Shown here in pieces: positions 10,502 through 23,179 of a stretch of 64,000 nucleotides of DNA (the first letter of the stretch is position 1; each line of letters begins with the position of its first letter). The DNA is from Thuidium tamariscinum (taxonomy: Eukaryota > Streptophyta > Bryopsida > Hypnales > Thuidiaceae), in NCBI GenBank assembly GCA_947034885.2, contig OX344749.2:50745682-50809681 (forward strand), in the 5' to 3' direction. Below the pieces are notes generated by a model. That model had not been told where the DNA came from, did no database searches, and worked only from the letters and a program-made list of their open reading frames with translations. A program made the translations under genes and the position numbers.

Positions 10502-11999
10502 GTCAGAATGATATTGATAACAACCGTTGCAAGAGAGAAAAGGAAGGAATAGTTTTGTTAGGGTGGAAATACCCAAAATTGTCCAAATAAGGAATTTAGC
10601 ATAATTGGAGGCAGTTTTTCTAAAAAAAATATTGTTTTAGTATTAGCAAGTGAAAATCATGAATATTCAGAAAAAAAAGATTTTATAGATGCCATATGTA
10701 ATTTCTATGATTTTCCAAAGTGTTGCTGCTTTCTAGGCCACTAAAATTGTTCAATATATGCTCCAAAATCTAAAGGTTGCTAAAATCAGCAATGAACCAA
10801 TCACATTTTGGTATGTGTCCTTAATATGCATAAGTGAATTAAAGTCAAGCATTTTGCAAACACATTAATTGTAGTTTAAGGATGGTTTTGGATGAATCTA
10901 GGGTTCACTGCAAGGTATAGGTGCGGCATTGAGTGTTTCTCCCTTAGCAAGGTTGGAGTAAAGTTATGAAAAGATGGTGACTTCTCAAATGTAAGTTATG
11001 AAGGGAAGGAAGATAACACTTATCAAGACATTAAAGTTGTGAAATGAAGTGGGCCTAATGAGGTGAATTCATCCTTAGAGAAAACACAAGAATATTTTGG
11101 GTTTCCATCTATGATAAATTTGGAGATTTTGAATTCATATTTGGAATCAAAGGCCCTTTAATTAGCAAGGAGTGATGACAAACATAAAAATAACACAAAA
11201 CAAAATAAAGGGCAATTTTTTTAATCAATTGCTTTGTTGAAGAATACAATTCTATCCCTACTTTGTTAAATTGTTTTTGCTAACCTCTATTAGTGTAGTA
11301 GGAAAGTGAACTAGTAGAGGCCTTAGTTCAAGTTCTCTTCTTGCTTGCTTTTAGTTTTCATGCCCTATATGCAACTTAGTCAAGATAGTGACACTCTCCT
11401 CACTATACCTATTGATTGTCATCCAATTGATTTTCTCTCACTCAAATGTGTCTTTGGTACTTGGAGTCATTTAATGTGGTTTTTTTTTTTGGTTATCAGT
11501 ATCACCATAATTCTCATCATTGTCATCCTCAAATCAAAATCAATCTAGTCGAACATTTAGTAGAATTGAACAATTAGCTTCAAGAAGTAGACAATATCAT
11601 GTGCATTAGTCTTGAGTATCATTATGCTTTGAACAAGATATTGAATATGATTTGTTTGTCTAGCCATTGTCCTTCTAGAAACTTGCATTGTTGTAGAGCA
11701 CCTCAAGACAATCAAATTACCACCTTTAGAACTTGTTCCTAATCAAGTGTGAGCTACAATTAAGTGTCAACAAATCAAATTTTTTTCAATTACAATTGTT
11801 GTTCGTTTTAAGGACACGCTACTACGTATGTAGGGACTTCTCTCGGTAGGGCTTCTCCGTTTTATGATAATCCTACCTTAGGTCTCAAAATTCCATGACC
11901 AATTACACTCCTTGCACACCTCCACACACCTCCCAAGTATGACGCCCCCAAAAGACCACCTCCCAAAGCTAGTTACCTTAATTCATTCAGTGTGAAAGC
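10502..11999. other. AT-rich intergenic upstream of the PLATZ gene
   Basis: No supported gene. GC content starts to rise after about 11.8 kb towards the PLATZ promoter. A short open frame at 11345-11548 has a hydrophobic tail but no start context or family resemblance. Confidence 0.45.
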
Positions 12000-12852
12000 A
12001 GCAAGTGAGGGTCCGTGCTGCCTGCCTGTGACTAGTAACTTACCACTCACCAGTAGATAACTCACCATATTACTACTGTTTCTCCAGGATACTTGTTCCG
12101 GATCCTTGCCTGTTCCGCACACCCCAATTCAGTGCGTCAGTCGGTCCCCACCCCGGGCCGGAGGTTCCCTGAATTTGCGAAGGACTTTTTCTTCTTCTTC
12201 TTTCTTCTTTCTTCACACGCGATGGGCCCCGGGGGACCCTTATAATAATCGGAGCACGTCACCCCCCCGTGGCCAGTGAACCAAACCGGGGTCACACCTG
12301 AAATCAACCTTTTCCTCTTCCCAATTTGCCCCGACGGACTTGACTTGACTGACTGACTTGGGCCAACTTAGCCAGCCAGCCAGCCAGCAACACCCTGCGG
12401 AAAAACGTTGGTCCATATCTCTCCCTCCCACACACAACCGATTCTTCTAGCTCTAACTCTTCTCTGCTGCTCTTGCATTTGAGTCATGCGAACTGCCCAT
12501 GTTGGTAACGTGGCTGGAAGCTCCGTCGTCTCTGCAATTAAGTTAGTTAGCCTTGGATTGTCTGTGAGGAGGAGGGAGGGAGACTGTTCTTGAGAGGAGC
12601 GACTTCGGGGAAGACGGGACCGGGGAGCATTCTGAGATGTGAAGCTGTTTCTGCAGAGGAATTCAGTGACGTTGTTGCCAATTCGATTAAAGTTGGGGAC
12701 GATTTAGGTTTAGGTTGCTGGTCAGGTACGTGGGTGATCGAGTCTCACTGCTAGAAGAAACAGACGCAAACCATCGATCGATGCTGAGTACAATCCCGAG
12801 GTCAGTGACTTTTTCAGTGATGGTTTGAAAGGTGTGGCCTCAGCTAGCTAGC
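12000..12852 (+). promoter_or_regulatory. PLATZ promoter and 5' leader
   Basis: GC-rich relative to its surroundings. It holds a polypyrimidine block (TTCTTCTTCTTCTTTC at 12189 on), a TTATAATAAT box near 12240, and a GCCAGCCAGCCAGCCAGC microsatellite near 12371. A possible short leader intron runs 12726-12817 (donor CAG|GTACGTG, acceptor TTTTTCAG). Several upstream ATGs are present (12486 and later), so the transcription start probably lies around 12.45-12.6 kb. The start is inferred, not seen. Confidence 0.5.
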
Positions 12853-12906
12853 ATGTCGTTCGTTGGGCGTCCAGAATTTCCTTCCAAGGCAGGAAGCAGC
12901 ACATGA
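12853..12906 (+). promoter_or_regulatory. Upstream ORF overlapping the PLATZ start (ATGA)
   Basis: ATG at 12853 opens a 17-codon frame ([17 protein letters not shown]) whose TGA at 12904-12906 overlaps the PLATZ ATG at 12903-12905 as ATGA. This arrangement would allow termination-reinitiation and could tune PLATZ translation. Whether the region is in the mature leader is not known. Confidence 0.5.
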
Positions 12907-14945
12907 CTCCGAAGAAACATGGATTGATAACGCAGGGGCCTGGGATGGCGGAAGGGGTGGTGGACACCCATCTCAGCGAGGGACCGTTGTGGTTGAAGCC
13001 GCTGTTGAAGGCAGATTTCTTCGCCACTTGCGCAGTCCATGGAGTTTCGGCGAAGAGCGAGTGCAACCTCTTTTGCTTCAACTGCATGGGAGACGGCATT
13101 TGTGCCTCGTGTGCTGCAGCAGACCATAAGGATCACCACGTTGTTCAGGTAGGACTTTCGTTTCTGAACTTTCGTTCCTGGGCCAACCTCGAGAAGTCGT
13201 ACGCCTTGCAATGTCCGGCCGGACATAACTTAGTTCACAGAATTGGGTTCATGGGACCTTGGCTTTGCTTAATTTGCTTGGGGGGAGGAATGGAAGCTAG
13301 GAAGGGGAGGGGGGTGGCAGTAGCCAAGTCAGAGCGAGCAATGTAGCAACACGGCATTTAATTACACTTCACAGAATTCGATGAAGACACGTACGTACAG
13401 ACAGGCAGGCAGACAGGTTTCGCTTGCAGAATCCTCGGCGGCGGCGGGGCTGCTGACCTTGGTTTCACGCAAGGTGGGACTGCAGTCTAGATACTAGATG
13501 GTAGTCAAGTTAAGTTAACGTTTGTTCTTGGTCTCTCTTCCCGTTCTTGGAAACCGAAGCGATACAGTGGGATGAAAGTTCGTCGATTTCCGGAGGATAT
13601 TTTCTTTCGAGGATCTCTCTCTAACTTACATTGGGCTTAATTTCTGGGAGACCCACTGAGCCGCGTTCGCTTAGTTTAAGATTCTTGACCTACTCACATT
13701 ACAATTCCATGCAATGCTGTAGATCCGACGGTCTTCTTACCACGATGTGATTCGAGTTTCCGAAATTCAGAAGCTGCTGGACATCTCGACTGTTCAGACG
13801 TACATTATCAACAGCGCCCGTGTGGTGTTTCTCAATGAACGGCCTCAGCCACGGCCAGCCAAAGGAGTGACCAATACGTGCGAGACGTGTGAGCGAAGTC
13901 TTCTTGATACGTTTCGATTCTGCTCCCTGGGGTGTAAGGTACGTAACGAAGCTCATTTTTTCGTCGTGACTTCTCGGCCTTTGTCTCTCCCGGCCCTTTG
14001 CCTTCTATCGCCCACCAAGGATGAATGTGTATAAACTAGTCATTCGCCACTCATGTACGACCAGGAGCGGAAAGGCTTGGTTTGTGCCGTACATTGACTC
14101 CGACGTCATTTACTAGTCATTTGCTGAATTTACTTTCACCAATTCTGTCCAGGGAGGGGCCAAAGTCTCAATAACTTAACTAGGGGATGAAACCTTCATG
14201 CGTTCCTGAACGAACTCTGGCATCACGTCCTCCTCCATTGTAGCAATCAATGGTGTTTTCACTTAATTGCAACTTAATTGTCGAGTGTAGTTCAAATCGC
14301 GATAGCACAAATCGCTGAAAATTGAGGAATGCTAGTGAGAACATGGCAGATCTTGAGAGAAACACGTACTGCCACTGTCCTCGCTTCTTTTTCGTAGGGA
14401 GTGAGTGGAAGGGTGGATGCTTCAATGGGTTAGTCTACGAAATTAAGGTAATCGAAAACCCTAAAAAGCGGAGTTTACGATTCTTCTGATGCGGAGGTCG
14501 CGGTGTTTTGTGATCTTGCCAGCTTGCAGGCATCAGAAGGCACAAGGAGCTCTCTTTCTTTCTCCAACCCAAATCCCAAGGTGTCGTTAACAGCATGAGT
14601 TCTCGTGTCCCTTCGGACTCCGAAGACTCTTCCACGCAGAAGAAGGTGCCCCGGTCGAAGAAAGTGTCGCAGCTCCAAACCTCTCCTCTGTCTCACACCA
14701 GCTTCGAGAGCTCCGAGACGACCGACCACGAAATGATGGAGGACGATGCCCCTTTCAACAAGCCGCGGGGAGCGTGGGTGAAGCAGTCTTCCCCAGTGGA
14801 GAGTGCCGAGCGTTTTCGGACCACCAGTTGCTGGCCTGTCACTCTCGTGGTCGACATGTCACCCAGGACTCCCCCACGTTCGAATTTGCTCCGGATTGCC
14901 AAACGACGCAAGGGTATTCCGCACAGGGCGCCTCTGGGGACTTGA
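12903..14945 (+). CDS. PLATZ family zinc-binding transcription factor (3 exons)
   Basis: Coding exons 12903-13148, 13723-13938 and 14523-14945 give 294 aa; both introns are GT-AG and phase 0. PLATZ proteins are plant-specific, zinc-dependent proteins that bind A/T-rich DNA and usually repress transcription in the nucleus. Visible features are the entry motif WLKPLL (residues 30-35), zinc ligands C43, H46, C54, C58, C61, C67, C70, H75 and H78/79, the [12 protein letters not shown] block (83-94), and a second cluster C135, C138, C149, C153 (CETC...CSLGC). Exon 3 continues [12 protein letters not shown] and ends with the family's basic tail [11 protein letters not shown]. The middle of exon 3 is Ser-rich and acidic, of low complexity. 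Residue spacing is complete, so the gene looks intact. The third exon start at 14523 was chosen because the AG at 14528 gives a premature stop. Confidence 0.93.
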
Positions 14946-15905
14946 TCGATGAGATCCCTATTCCTTCCTTCGCTTCTTCAAGATGTAAATAATAGGGGAA
15001 GGGGTGGGGTGGCACTAGTGCTGTACCATAAGGGGGAGGACTGGAATACTTACAGGGGCCTGCAGGCGAATGATCGTCGGCCCTGGCAATCTGGCATCAA
15101 TCAATCAATCAATCAGTGCATCACTCATTGGGACCGCATCGAATGACATCAATACCAAAATAGAAAAAACACTCAGTCGGAGATCGAGTACAGCCTTAGA
15201 AACCACAATTGGTGGCTATTGCACTACCTTACAGCTAGTTCCTGCACCAAGACGATTTCAGCCTCTCTTTCAAGTGCTTGACCTTACCTGTGTCCGAAGT
15301 CCGAAACGCGCTCGGCCTCACCAATGGTTCGCAGAAGCGTAGGCTGGAGTGCAGTGTCTGCAAACCTTGAAGTGTACATATTAGCTCGAAGAGAGGCACT
15401 GTTACTACTAGAACTTGTATCATCGATACTATACGTGTAAGTACTGTCAACCCAGCAGCAGGCCGATCGAGGTCCCGCACTGAAACCGGAGAAATCCACA
15501 GCCACAGCCACTGCCAGGCAGTCTCTGAAGTCGCCATCGATGGCCGATTTCACTGGAGGCGACGCGAGCAGTCTCGGAAGTCGTCATCGATGGCAGATTT
15601 CTCTTGAGGCGACGCGAGCATTCCCGCACCAGTGAAAGTCGGAGATCAGGAATCAGGCCCGGATGGTGCACTGCATGCTACCCAAACCAAACCAAACTCA
15701 AGTGAATACGGTTTGGGTGTATCATATACAGAAAAAACAACCAGAGTTGGATGGGATGCGCAAATGCCAGTGTCCTGTACAACTCGAGACTTTCATGTAC
15801 CTTTAGTTCGTCTCTTTTGTTTCCTGGATAAAAATGCTAGTACTATGAGGAAAAGCTCATAATAGCATGGCATACTTATTTGGTATTATTTATCCAATAA
15901 AGCAC
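14946..15905 (+). other. PLATZ 3' region, probable 3' UTR
   Basis: Moderate-GC sequence after the stop, with a CAAT microsatellite at about 15096-15116. A roughly 50-bp tandem duplication lies at 15518-15620 (two copies each with CATCGATGGC and GGCGACGCGAG). A polyadenylation-like AATAAA is at 15896-15901. No second gene was recognised; the overlapping small frames on both strands look non-coding. Confidence 0.45.
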
Positions 15906-18900
15906 AAAAATATGTCTTTGTAGTAGAAAGTGAAGGGTCAGTCCCCTGGAGTCCAAGTGGGAAATGAGCTTCTTGCAGGCACAAGACAGGTCTGGAGGGA
16001 ATGTGGGTGATTTGCAGATCGTCAGTGCACACGGGCATGCAGAGAGGCCTCAGCTCTAACAGTCTTAAGAAAGAAAGAGTCCTAGTCCTTGAAAGGCTCT
16101 TAGGGTTTCTCTATACAACCAATACATATTTAGCCTTATTACCCTTCATTGTCATTTAATATATGAATTGGGATACAGTGTTAGTTACATACTATCATGG
16201 TCATTAATTTACTTTATGTTGAAAGTGTTAAGTCAATGTTGTATTCATAATATACTACAGTATACAGCTGCAAAGGGCTTCTAGGTCCTTCTAGGGTTAA
16301 CCCTCTTCAGTTGGCAATTGCTTTTGAGCAGGCTAGTCAAGGCCGCCACTGGAAATACACCGTAATATTGTTGACAGTTTTAAGGTTTGTTGACCTTTTC
16401 AGAACCCTTCTAACAGAACCTTCCATCATTTTGATTTAAGAGTAGTTCTACTCATAGTGTTGTCATATTCAGTGTATCACAATTAGGGCAGGGTCACATT
16501 TAGGAGATAGGTCCTTCTGTCTTGGCCTAAACTGTCATGGCCTACGGTATCAAGTTGGGCACACTTTGATGAATTAGTTAGTAGTGAGTTTGCACAACTT
16601 ACTGAGATTGTTTATCCTTCCATGAACATCAAGAACAAGGCATACTAATTAAGTTAATATTACTGGTGAGCTTAAAGTGAATTAACTCACTCCCAATACT
16701 GTATCAACCTCCTAACTGAAGCCCCATAAACAAACTCGAAGGCCGTTTAAACTTATTTGACCCAAGTTCTTTGGTACAACCAGACTTCTCCGGTTTGGGT
16801 TGGATCAATCATGTACGGTTTTAAACAATGGAGCTGCTTTAATCCTTACAGCAGGTTTCTTTTTTCCTGAAAACTGGAAATCCTACGGTAAGGTGAACTA
16901 CCCCATTGGACAAAGATGTAACAGTGATGTACATTTGAGAACTTGAATGTACACTACCATTACATTTTTGCCCACAGTGAGGTAGTTTACTTTAGTGGAA
17001 CCCAAAAGTGACCTATAAGTTCATTATTCAGTGGTCTGTTGAGGAGTCGATTCAGAACATAAATTATGGCAGAAAGGTGTCCGTAAAGAATGGACTTTGA
17101 GGGAGAGAAGTTGGAAAATGATTTCCATGGACGGATGGACCGTGACTGAGGGAGAGGGATTCTCTGGGAGCCCATCTGTGGATTATTCTGCGCATCATGC
17201 ATCATGGGCACAAAATAAGGTAAGGTAAGGTAAGGCAAGGCAAGGTAGGGACAACAACAAAAGGAAAGGAAAGGAAAGGTGGGGGTAGGGATCTCCGAAA
17301 ATTACTGTATAATATACCCCTGGATCAGATGTTCATGTGGGGTACATCCTGCTTTGTAATGTACAGTCCATATAATTGTAGAAGAAGTAACCAGGGTGAA
17401 AAAAATGATGTAAAATTTTGTGTAGGGAATATTGACAGGATATTCTTCCTTTTTCAGTGGATGAAATTGCAGAATACTATCAAGTTTTGGGAAAATGTTG
17501 TTCTGTTCTGGATGAATGTACATTGTTTTGAATGAATAAATAAAAATTTATCCTTATATTGTAAGTTTCATCTATTTTTGTGGACATAAATAGCTTCATC
17601 CTTCGACTAATGATTGTTGTTAAGGCATTGCCTGAAATAAATGTGGGGAAAAAATAGTGTGGGAAAGCAACTGCCAAAAATTCCTATTAACACATGAAAA
17701 AATTTGATCCTTCCAGATGTTGTGTTACAATATCCAAATAACACGGATTTTTCATATGTGAAATTCCTCCTTTCTGTTAAAAGATTTTTAAAATGTTTGA
17801 CTCATCTAACAATATGAATTCTGGTCAACATTCAACAAACCAAGTGGCAACTTTGGAATTGATCAAGGTTCTCATTTTGAATGATAAGTTTGATCAAAAG
17901 CTATACAAAATAACTTTGATGGAATATTTGAGGGGAAATTCTTTCAATTGCTTCTTAGTAGATGAAATGGTTGAGTTGCTATAAAATCTTGGAATGGTAT
18001 TGCTCTATTTTTTATGCTTACAGTGCACCTACTTTTAAATGAATGCATGGGTTCAATTTTCATTCATATTTTTTATGTTTCTTCCATGGAAATGAAGGTA
18101 AATGGCTTCATCACTTTAAATGAATGGAGATCATTTCCAAATCTACCTAAAATAAATGAAACAAAGATCCTTGTTTAAAAGTCTCTAGGAGAATTTCAGA
18201 AAAAATGACAACTAGTTCAAAACTTAGCTAATAGCAATTAGAAGGGGAAAAAATGCAATTGGAAAACATACAAAAATGAGTGAAAAAATCTATGAAATTT
18301 CAAATTCAACTAAATAATAGACAAAAATTGATACTTGAAAGTGTAATTCAATGCAAGAATTAAAGGAAATAGCTAGTAAAACTTAAATATATCCTAAATA
18401 TTAAAATCTACTTTGAAATCATAAATTATGAACCCCAATTGATCATAATGTGAGTGATAAGAATATCAAGGGTTTCCAAACCTTAGTTAACATTTTACTT
18501 GCACATGCTTGCAACCAATAAATAAGAGTGTTGGACCTTGGTCCATGGAAGTGTATTTGTTGGGTTAAGAACATTTCCAATGCAAACAATGTTTAAGGCA
18601 TTGAAAGGTCAAAAAAAGAAGTTTTTTGCTAGATTAGGAGGTGGGGTGGGGCAAAATAGGTGTCTTGCCATTCTATCACTTGTTGTAGCACCTCCAATGC
18701 AAGAACAAGCTAAAGAACAACAAAAAGAGTGCCACATTGTGAATTTTCTAGTGAATCAATTCTACTTTTTGAGCACATTGTGAATGAGGTGTCTAAATGT
18801 GTGCACCACAGTTAGAAAATCTAAGCTTGCAGAATAGTATTTTGTATTCAATAAATCATGCAAAAATATTCAGCAAGGTCTGTCTTGTAAAGAGCCCTTG

Positions 18901-19436
18901 AGAATACCATTGGCTATAGCAATTGCAATGTTGTGTATTATTTGTAGAAGGCCTTTATAAGCCCCGTTTGCATTGTTCTCATGCTCATAAACAAGCTACA
19001 TTGGAGCTAATTAAGTATTCTTAAAGTAGGTATTCCAATTGTCACACTAATTTAATATCACCATCGTCAATCACCAATATCTCCAAAATCAATAAGTACC
19101 TATGTGGATCAGTGGAAGAAACATGATCTCAAAACCCTTACCCAAAAAAACTTTAACCCTTCCTAACTTTTGCATAGTTAATACAAATATTTAGGTTATT
19201 TGGTGCATTGAAACCCCCCTTCATTGCCAATAAGAAAACCAATGAAAATTTGACTATACTAATAATAAAAAAACAATCTCAGTAGCAAAAAGTGGTGGTT
19301 TTGGAGGTACCCACTTGACTATGAAACTACATAATTGTTCATCATCTATAACAAAGATGACTAGAGAACTTATAAGCTCTAGTAAATTCAGTCCTACATC
19401 ATTAGGTTGGTCAATGGGTAATCATCCTTTAGAGGA
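15906..19436. other. Intergenic, no supported gene
   Basis: Mostly single-copy-looking sequence, AT-rich after 17.3 kb. An AAGGT/AAGGC pentamer array followed by AAAGG units lies at about 17217-17280. The part at 19060-19280 resembles 6400-6590. Small open frames (for example 17793-17984 and 18538-18783) have no motif. Confidence 0.45.
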
Positions 19437-19673
19437 CATTAGAAGAAAATTGTGTTTTAGATGACATATAATATAATAGTTGATGTCTAAGTTGACAGAT
19501 TTTAGGTGACGTCAAATGTAACAACCCATGTTTTTATGTTAGTAATGACGTCCAATATGACATCTTCATGTTACATTAGATGTCATTGCTAATATGAAAA
19601 CATGGGTTGTTACATTGGATGTCACATGAAATCCATTAATTTAGACATAAAAAAATTGTGGTTTCTTATAGTG
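19437..19673. mobile_element. CACTA-like hairpin MITE
   Basis: About 237 bp. The right end reads, inverted, CACTATAAGAAACCACAAT; the left end CATTAGAAGAAAATTGTG is the same motif with one change. Inside, a long stem pairs 19508-19551 with about 19580-19624 (ATGTAACAACCCATG with CATGGGTTGTTACAT), leaving a short loop. Flanks GGA and AGA are a weak 3-bp duplication. Non-coding. Confidence 0.68.
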
Positions 19674-20389
19674 AGAACTTATGAACCATTTGCTAAAAAC
19701 TATTGATTGAAGAGCACTCATTTAAGGTCAAACTATTGCACAAAAACTCCCCTTTTTCACACAAATTTTTCCAAGGATGAACATTTACACTTCTGCCCTT
19801 ACATATTGAAAGATTCCCTAGTCATCTGTTGGAAACTTTTATGCTATCGCGTTGTTATGAGGTTAAGTTACGTTGGGCTCTTTTTCGGATGACCCTGCCA
19901 CACGATGGCACCAGATAGCTTTTTCTACTACGGAACCACCTTCTGGAGTTTTTGTGCATCCCAAGCAATTGTGTTGGCCCCTGTGCCGGACTAGTCACCA
20001 AAATGGGATCAGTGATGGGGAGCACTTGTTCTATGGTGGCCTCATCCACAATGAGACGCTTTCATACTTTAATGTCCTTGGAAGCCACTAAGTTAGTCCA
20101 AAATGGTATGTCGTGACAAGAGCTCCTTGGGGGCCACCCGCCAAATTGCTTAGGGGGAACTGAAATTGTCCCTAATAAGTTAGTATTAAAAGGAAATTAG
20201 AAAGAAAAGAAAAAAGGGTCAGGGGGGTAAAAATGTGGATGGAATTTGTTTCCAGAAATAGTAGATTCTGCCTCACATTTGGATGAAAGTGATTGAAAAT
20301 CAATGATTTTATGGATGAATGTGCAGATTCCCATGGTTCGATTCCATGCATGCATTCCAGGGTCCATGTGGCTCTCTTTATCATCAGGA
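19674..20389. other. Intergenic with an unidentified fragment
   Basis: 19850-20110 has non-AT-rich composition and a 64-residue open frame on - (19855-20049) without a recognisable domain; possibly an old retroelement or gene fragment. The rest shows nothing that I can name. Confidence 0.35.
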
Positions 20390-21600
20390 AAGGAAAAAAA
20401 GAAAGAAAGCGGTTGCCGCCCTCCCTCCTCAGCTATGGTTTAATTAATAGGTCCTGAAGCCAAACGGGGGCTGCTTCTTCTCCCCAAGAATTGTGACATC
20501 GTCCATCCCAAAACGTCAAATTTCAGTCACCAAGTTCCAGACACAGAGCCCAATTGGAGCGTGGCTGGCTGGCTGGCTGGCTGGCCAACCAATGTCCGTC
20601 GTCGCCCCCTTAACCAACCCAAATGGGTTGTTGGTTTTGTCACACAAAGCCACTCTTTGTTAAGTCTTTCTTTTTCTTTTTCTTTTGTTTCTTTTTCCGA
20701 AACACATGGACAAGTTCCATTGAGTCCTTTGGTGAGATTTGGGTGTTGGGTCAGCCCCGCCCCAGATGGATTAATACTACGGCCCTGTTGTTGAGCGAAC
20801 CAACACTGGTATTTGCTCTTTGTCAAAAGCCTCGGGATGTGGGAAAGGACGGGCATTGGCATTGGCAACTGCAAGGCACGGCAAGGCAAGCCACGGCGGG
20901 CCGCAGGCGGAGGGCAGGCGGGTTGGTTGTAGAACTAAAAAAAACTACAAAACTAAGTTACGGTGCCTTGGGGACCACTGTCCTGGAAACCGAATGGTAG
21001 CAGAAATGCCAGGTGGCAGTGAAACGTGGAGCGGAAGGCAACTCTAAGCTTGCGTGAAGGACAGAAGCTCCCCCCGGAAATTGGAATTGGAATTGGACGG
21101 CCCCCGCAGAGAAATTGTCAAGGACCCACCCGCCCAGCAGTTGGGTTGGATGAGGGATTCCTGGGTCACCATCATCCACCCAATTTCCTCCCACCCCCAA
21201 ACCCCATGGGCCGGGGCCCATGGCAGGGACAGACTCACGGCATCATTGTTTCCATGACAATGGACGGAAATTGCTGGGATCCATCCATTGGTCCATTGGT
21301 CCATTGGTCCATCCGTCCGTCCATCCATCCATCCATCTGCAACAACAACAACACTCAATGAAGGCCACCACCATTTGTTTTGCTCCTTCCACCTTCGGTT
21401 GGCTTCTTTTTCTTTCTTTCTTTGACGCAAATGAAATTACCTTCGTCAGCTTCCACCACCACTTGGGGGTGCTGTTCCTTCCATTGCTTCTTTCTTGGTC
21501 GTATTGTACTTTACGCTGGTGGTATAGTTTTTCATGTGCAATTGGGCCGTGCAGCATCATTCAATGGAGATAAGTTAGATGACATTTGAGCAGCTGACTT
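20390..21600. other. GC-rich island with simple repeats, no gene recognised
   Basis: Sharp GC island in AT-rich surroundings. It holds a GGCT microsatellite (20563-20585), a CATTGG/TCCA array (about 21278-21337) and CAA and TTTC runs. Open frames in several overlapping phases on both strands reflect composition; none shows a domain. It resembles the PLATZ promoter island in composition (GCCA/GGCT arrays, pyrimidine tracts), so it may be the promoter and leader of a lost or unrecognised gene. Confidence 0.4.
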
Positions 21601-21829
21601 TGAGTTTTGATTCAATTAGGAATGACACCAAATTGGAATATGAAATGGTTTTTTACAGGAGCAAATGTAACTTTTGGCTTGTGTAGGGAACACTAAACAG
21701 AACAATTAGGAGCAAAACAGGAACACGATGAAACTGCTTTTACAAGAGGAATAAACTTTTGTTTTGTAAGGCAAGGCTAAGTAGAACAAACTGAATGTAA
21801 CTATTTAGACTTCAGAGATTGAGTTTTAA

Positions 21830-22774
21830 CTCCTGAAAAAACAAATTGCATTTTTTTTGGCAACATAGCAATTTTTGGCAGCTCACTACAGATGGAGTTC
21901 ATTTTTGTTTTTGTTTTCTTTGAAATTTTCACATAACATGTGCCCAAGGAGTAGCTTTAAGGCCCAACAGTTTTCATAACTTTTGATTACATGGTTCAAA
22001 AGTTATTGCATGATACATAGTTTTCATTGCTTAGCAGGCAACCTGAGCAACTAAAAAAACTTCTTTGAAAATCACTTTTGAGAAAAATTAAAATTTGAAA
22101 TCAGTTGTTCAGATTTTTATATACATGAAAATGTTTGAACCATTCCATTTTGATTAATGAGATAAAAGTTATGAGAGTTTTAGTTCACGGGTAGTTTGTA
22201 GGAAGTTATGAAATATTTACTCTTAAATAAACTTTATAGTCCTTTATTTAATTTAATTTTTCAGGTTTAAAAGAATTCAAAAAAACATTGGACATAGATT
22301 GTTTATTACAACATTACAACCATTGGGATTGGCATTTTTCAATTCAATAAATAAATTGTTAACGATTTAGTATTTTGAATCATTGTCTAGTTCTTTCTAC
22401 TTGATATTCTTTTTGTACATGTTTTACAACTCCAAATGATTTGAAAATTCTCAAGCATGTAGCAAACTTGAATTTAAGGATGAATCCAAAGAGTTACAAC
22501 CATTTTGGACATTTTTTCATACAAATGTGGCCTTCTGAAGTGCAATTTCTTGGATTTCTACAGTGGTGAAAAAAGGATTTTTGTAACTTCAAACACTAAT
22601 ATCTTGCAATCTACATGGCCAAAATTTCTGAATTTTTTTCTACATCTTCTCAAACTAGTGCACTAAAAGATCCTATGGTTGCATTATAAAAAAAAATCTA
22701 AAATTTGGTAGTTGTCCTACAAATGACAGTTTTGGAGCGGTTTTGGTGAAAACATAGTCAAAAACCTTCAAGGG
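21830..22774 (+). mobile_element. TTAA-flanked MITE, family E copy 1
   Basis: 945 bp between TTAA at 21826-21829 and 22775-22778. It starts CTCCTGAAAAAACAAATTGC and ends CCTTCAAGGG. The reverse complement of 62712-63606 matches it along the full length, including the GGCAACATAGCAATTTT and ACAACCATTGGGATTGGCA-like blocks. No coding capacity. TTAA duplication plus CNCCT ends point to piggyBac-type mobilisation. Confidence 0.75.
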
Positions 22775-22778
22775 TTAA

Positions 22779-23175
22779 ACCTTTAAAGCCTTGAGGTAAT
22801 TTCAAAGGCTTGTAAGTCAAAACCATGTGTTTATATGCCTTTCACCTTTTGAGTTGTATAAACAAGCTTGGTGGAAGTTTCTATAAAAAAAAATTGTGCA
22901 ATTGGATCTATCTCATATGGAAATGGGCATCTAAAATTGCCTATAATTGAAAAAATATCATTTTGAGGCATAAATTTTATATTGCATTAGTCTAAAATCT
23001 TGTAGGATCTAATTTAGTAGTGAAACACATCCTCTAGTAAAAATTTCACAAATAATTCAACAAAGATTGTACTAGGAAGGAACTACGAGCTCAAAGTGTA
23101 AAATTGTTCAAAACCATCATATCTCAAGGCTTTAGGAGTTAACAAATCAATATTTGAAGTAAAATGCACTAACCC
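22779..23175. other. AT-rich spacer between TTAA elements
   Basis: No gene seen. Possibly part of an older element, because TTTAAAGCC and TTGAGG motifs of the neighbouring element ends recur here. Confidence 0.35.
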
Positions 23176-23179
23176 TTAA

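Noticed and set aside
12840-13226. 128-codon frame on - across PLATZ exon 1
   Set aside because: Antisense shadow of the PLATZ zinc-finger exon.
14528-14600. Alternative PLATZ acceptor after the AG at 14528-14529
   Set aside because: It puts the exon in a frame that stops after about 22 codons and loses the conserved [12 protein letters not shown] and [10 protein letters not shown] motifs.
20527-21573. Many frames of 70-128 codons on both strands
   Set aside because: All overlap each other in a GC-rich island with microsatellites. Low-complexity products (GGCT, TCCA, TTTC arrays).
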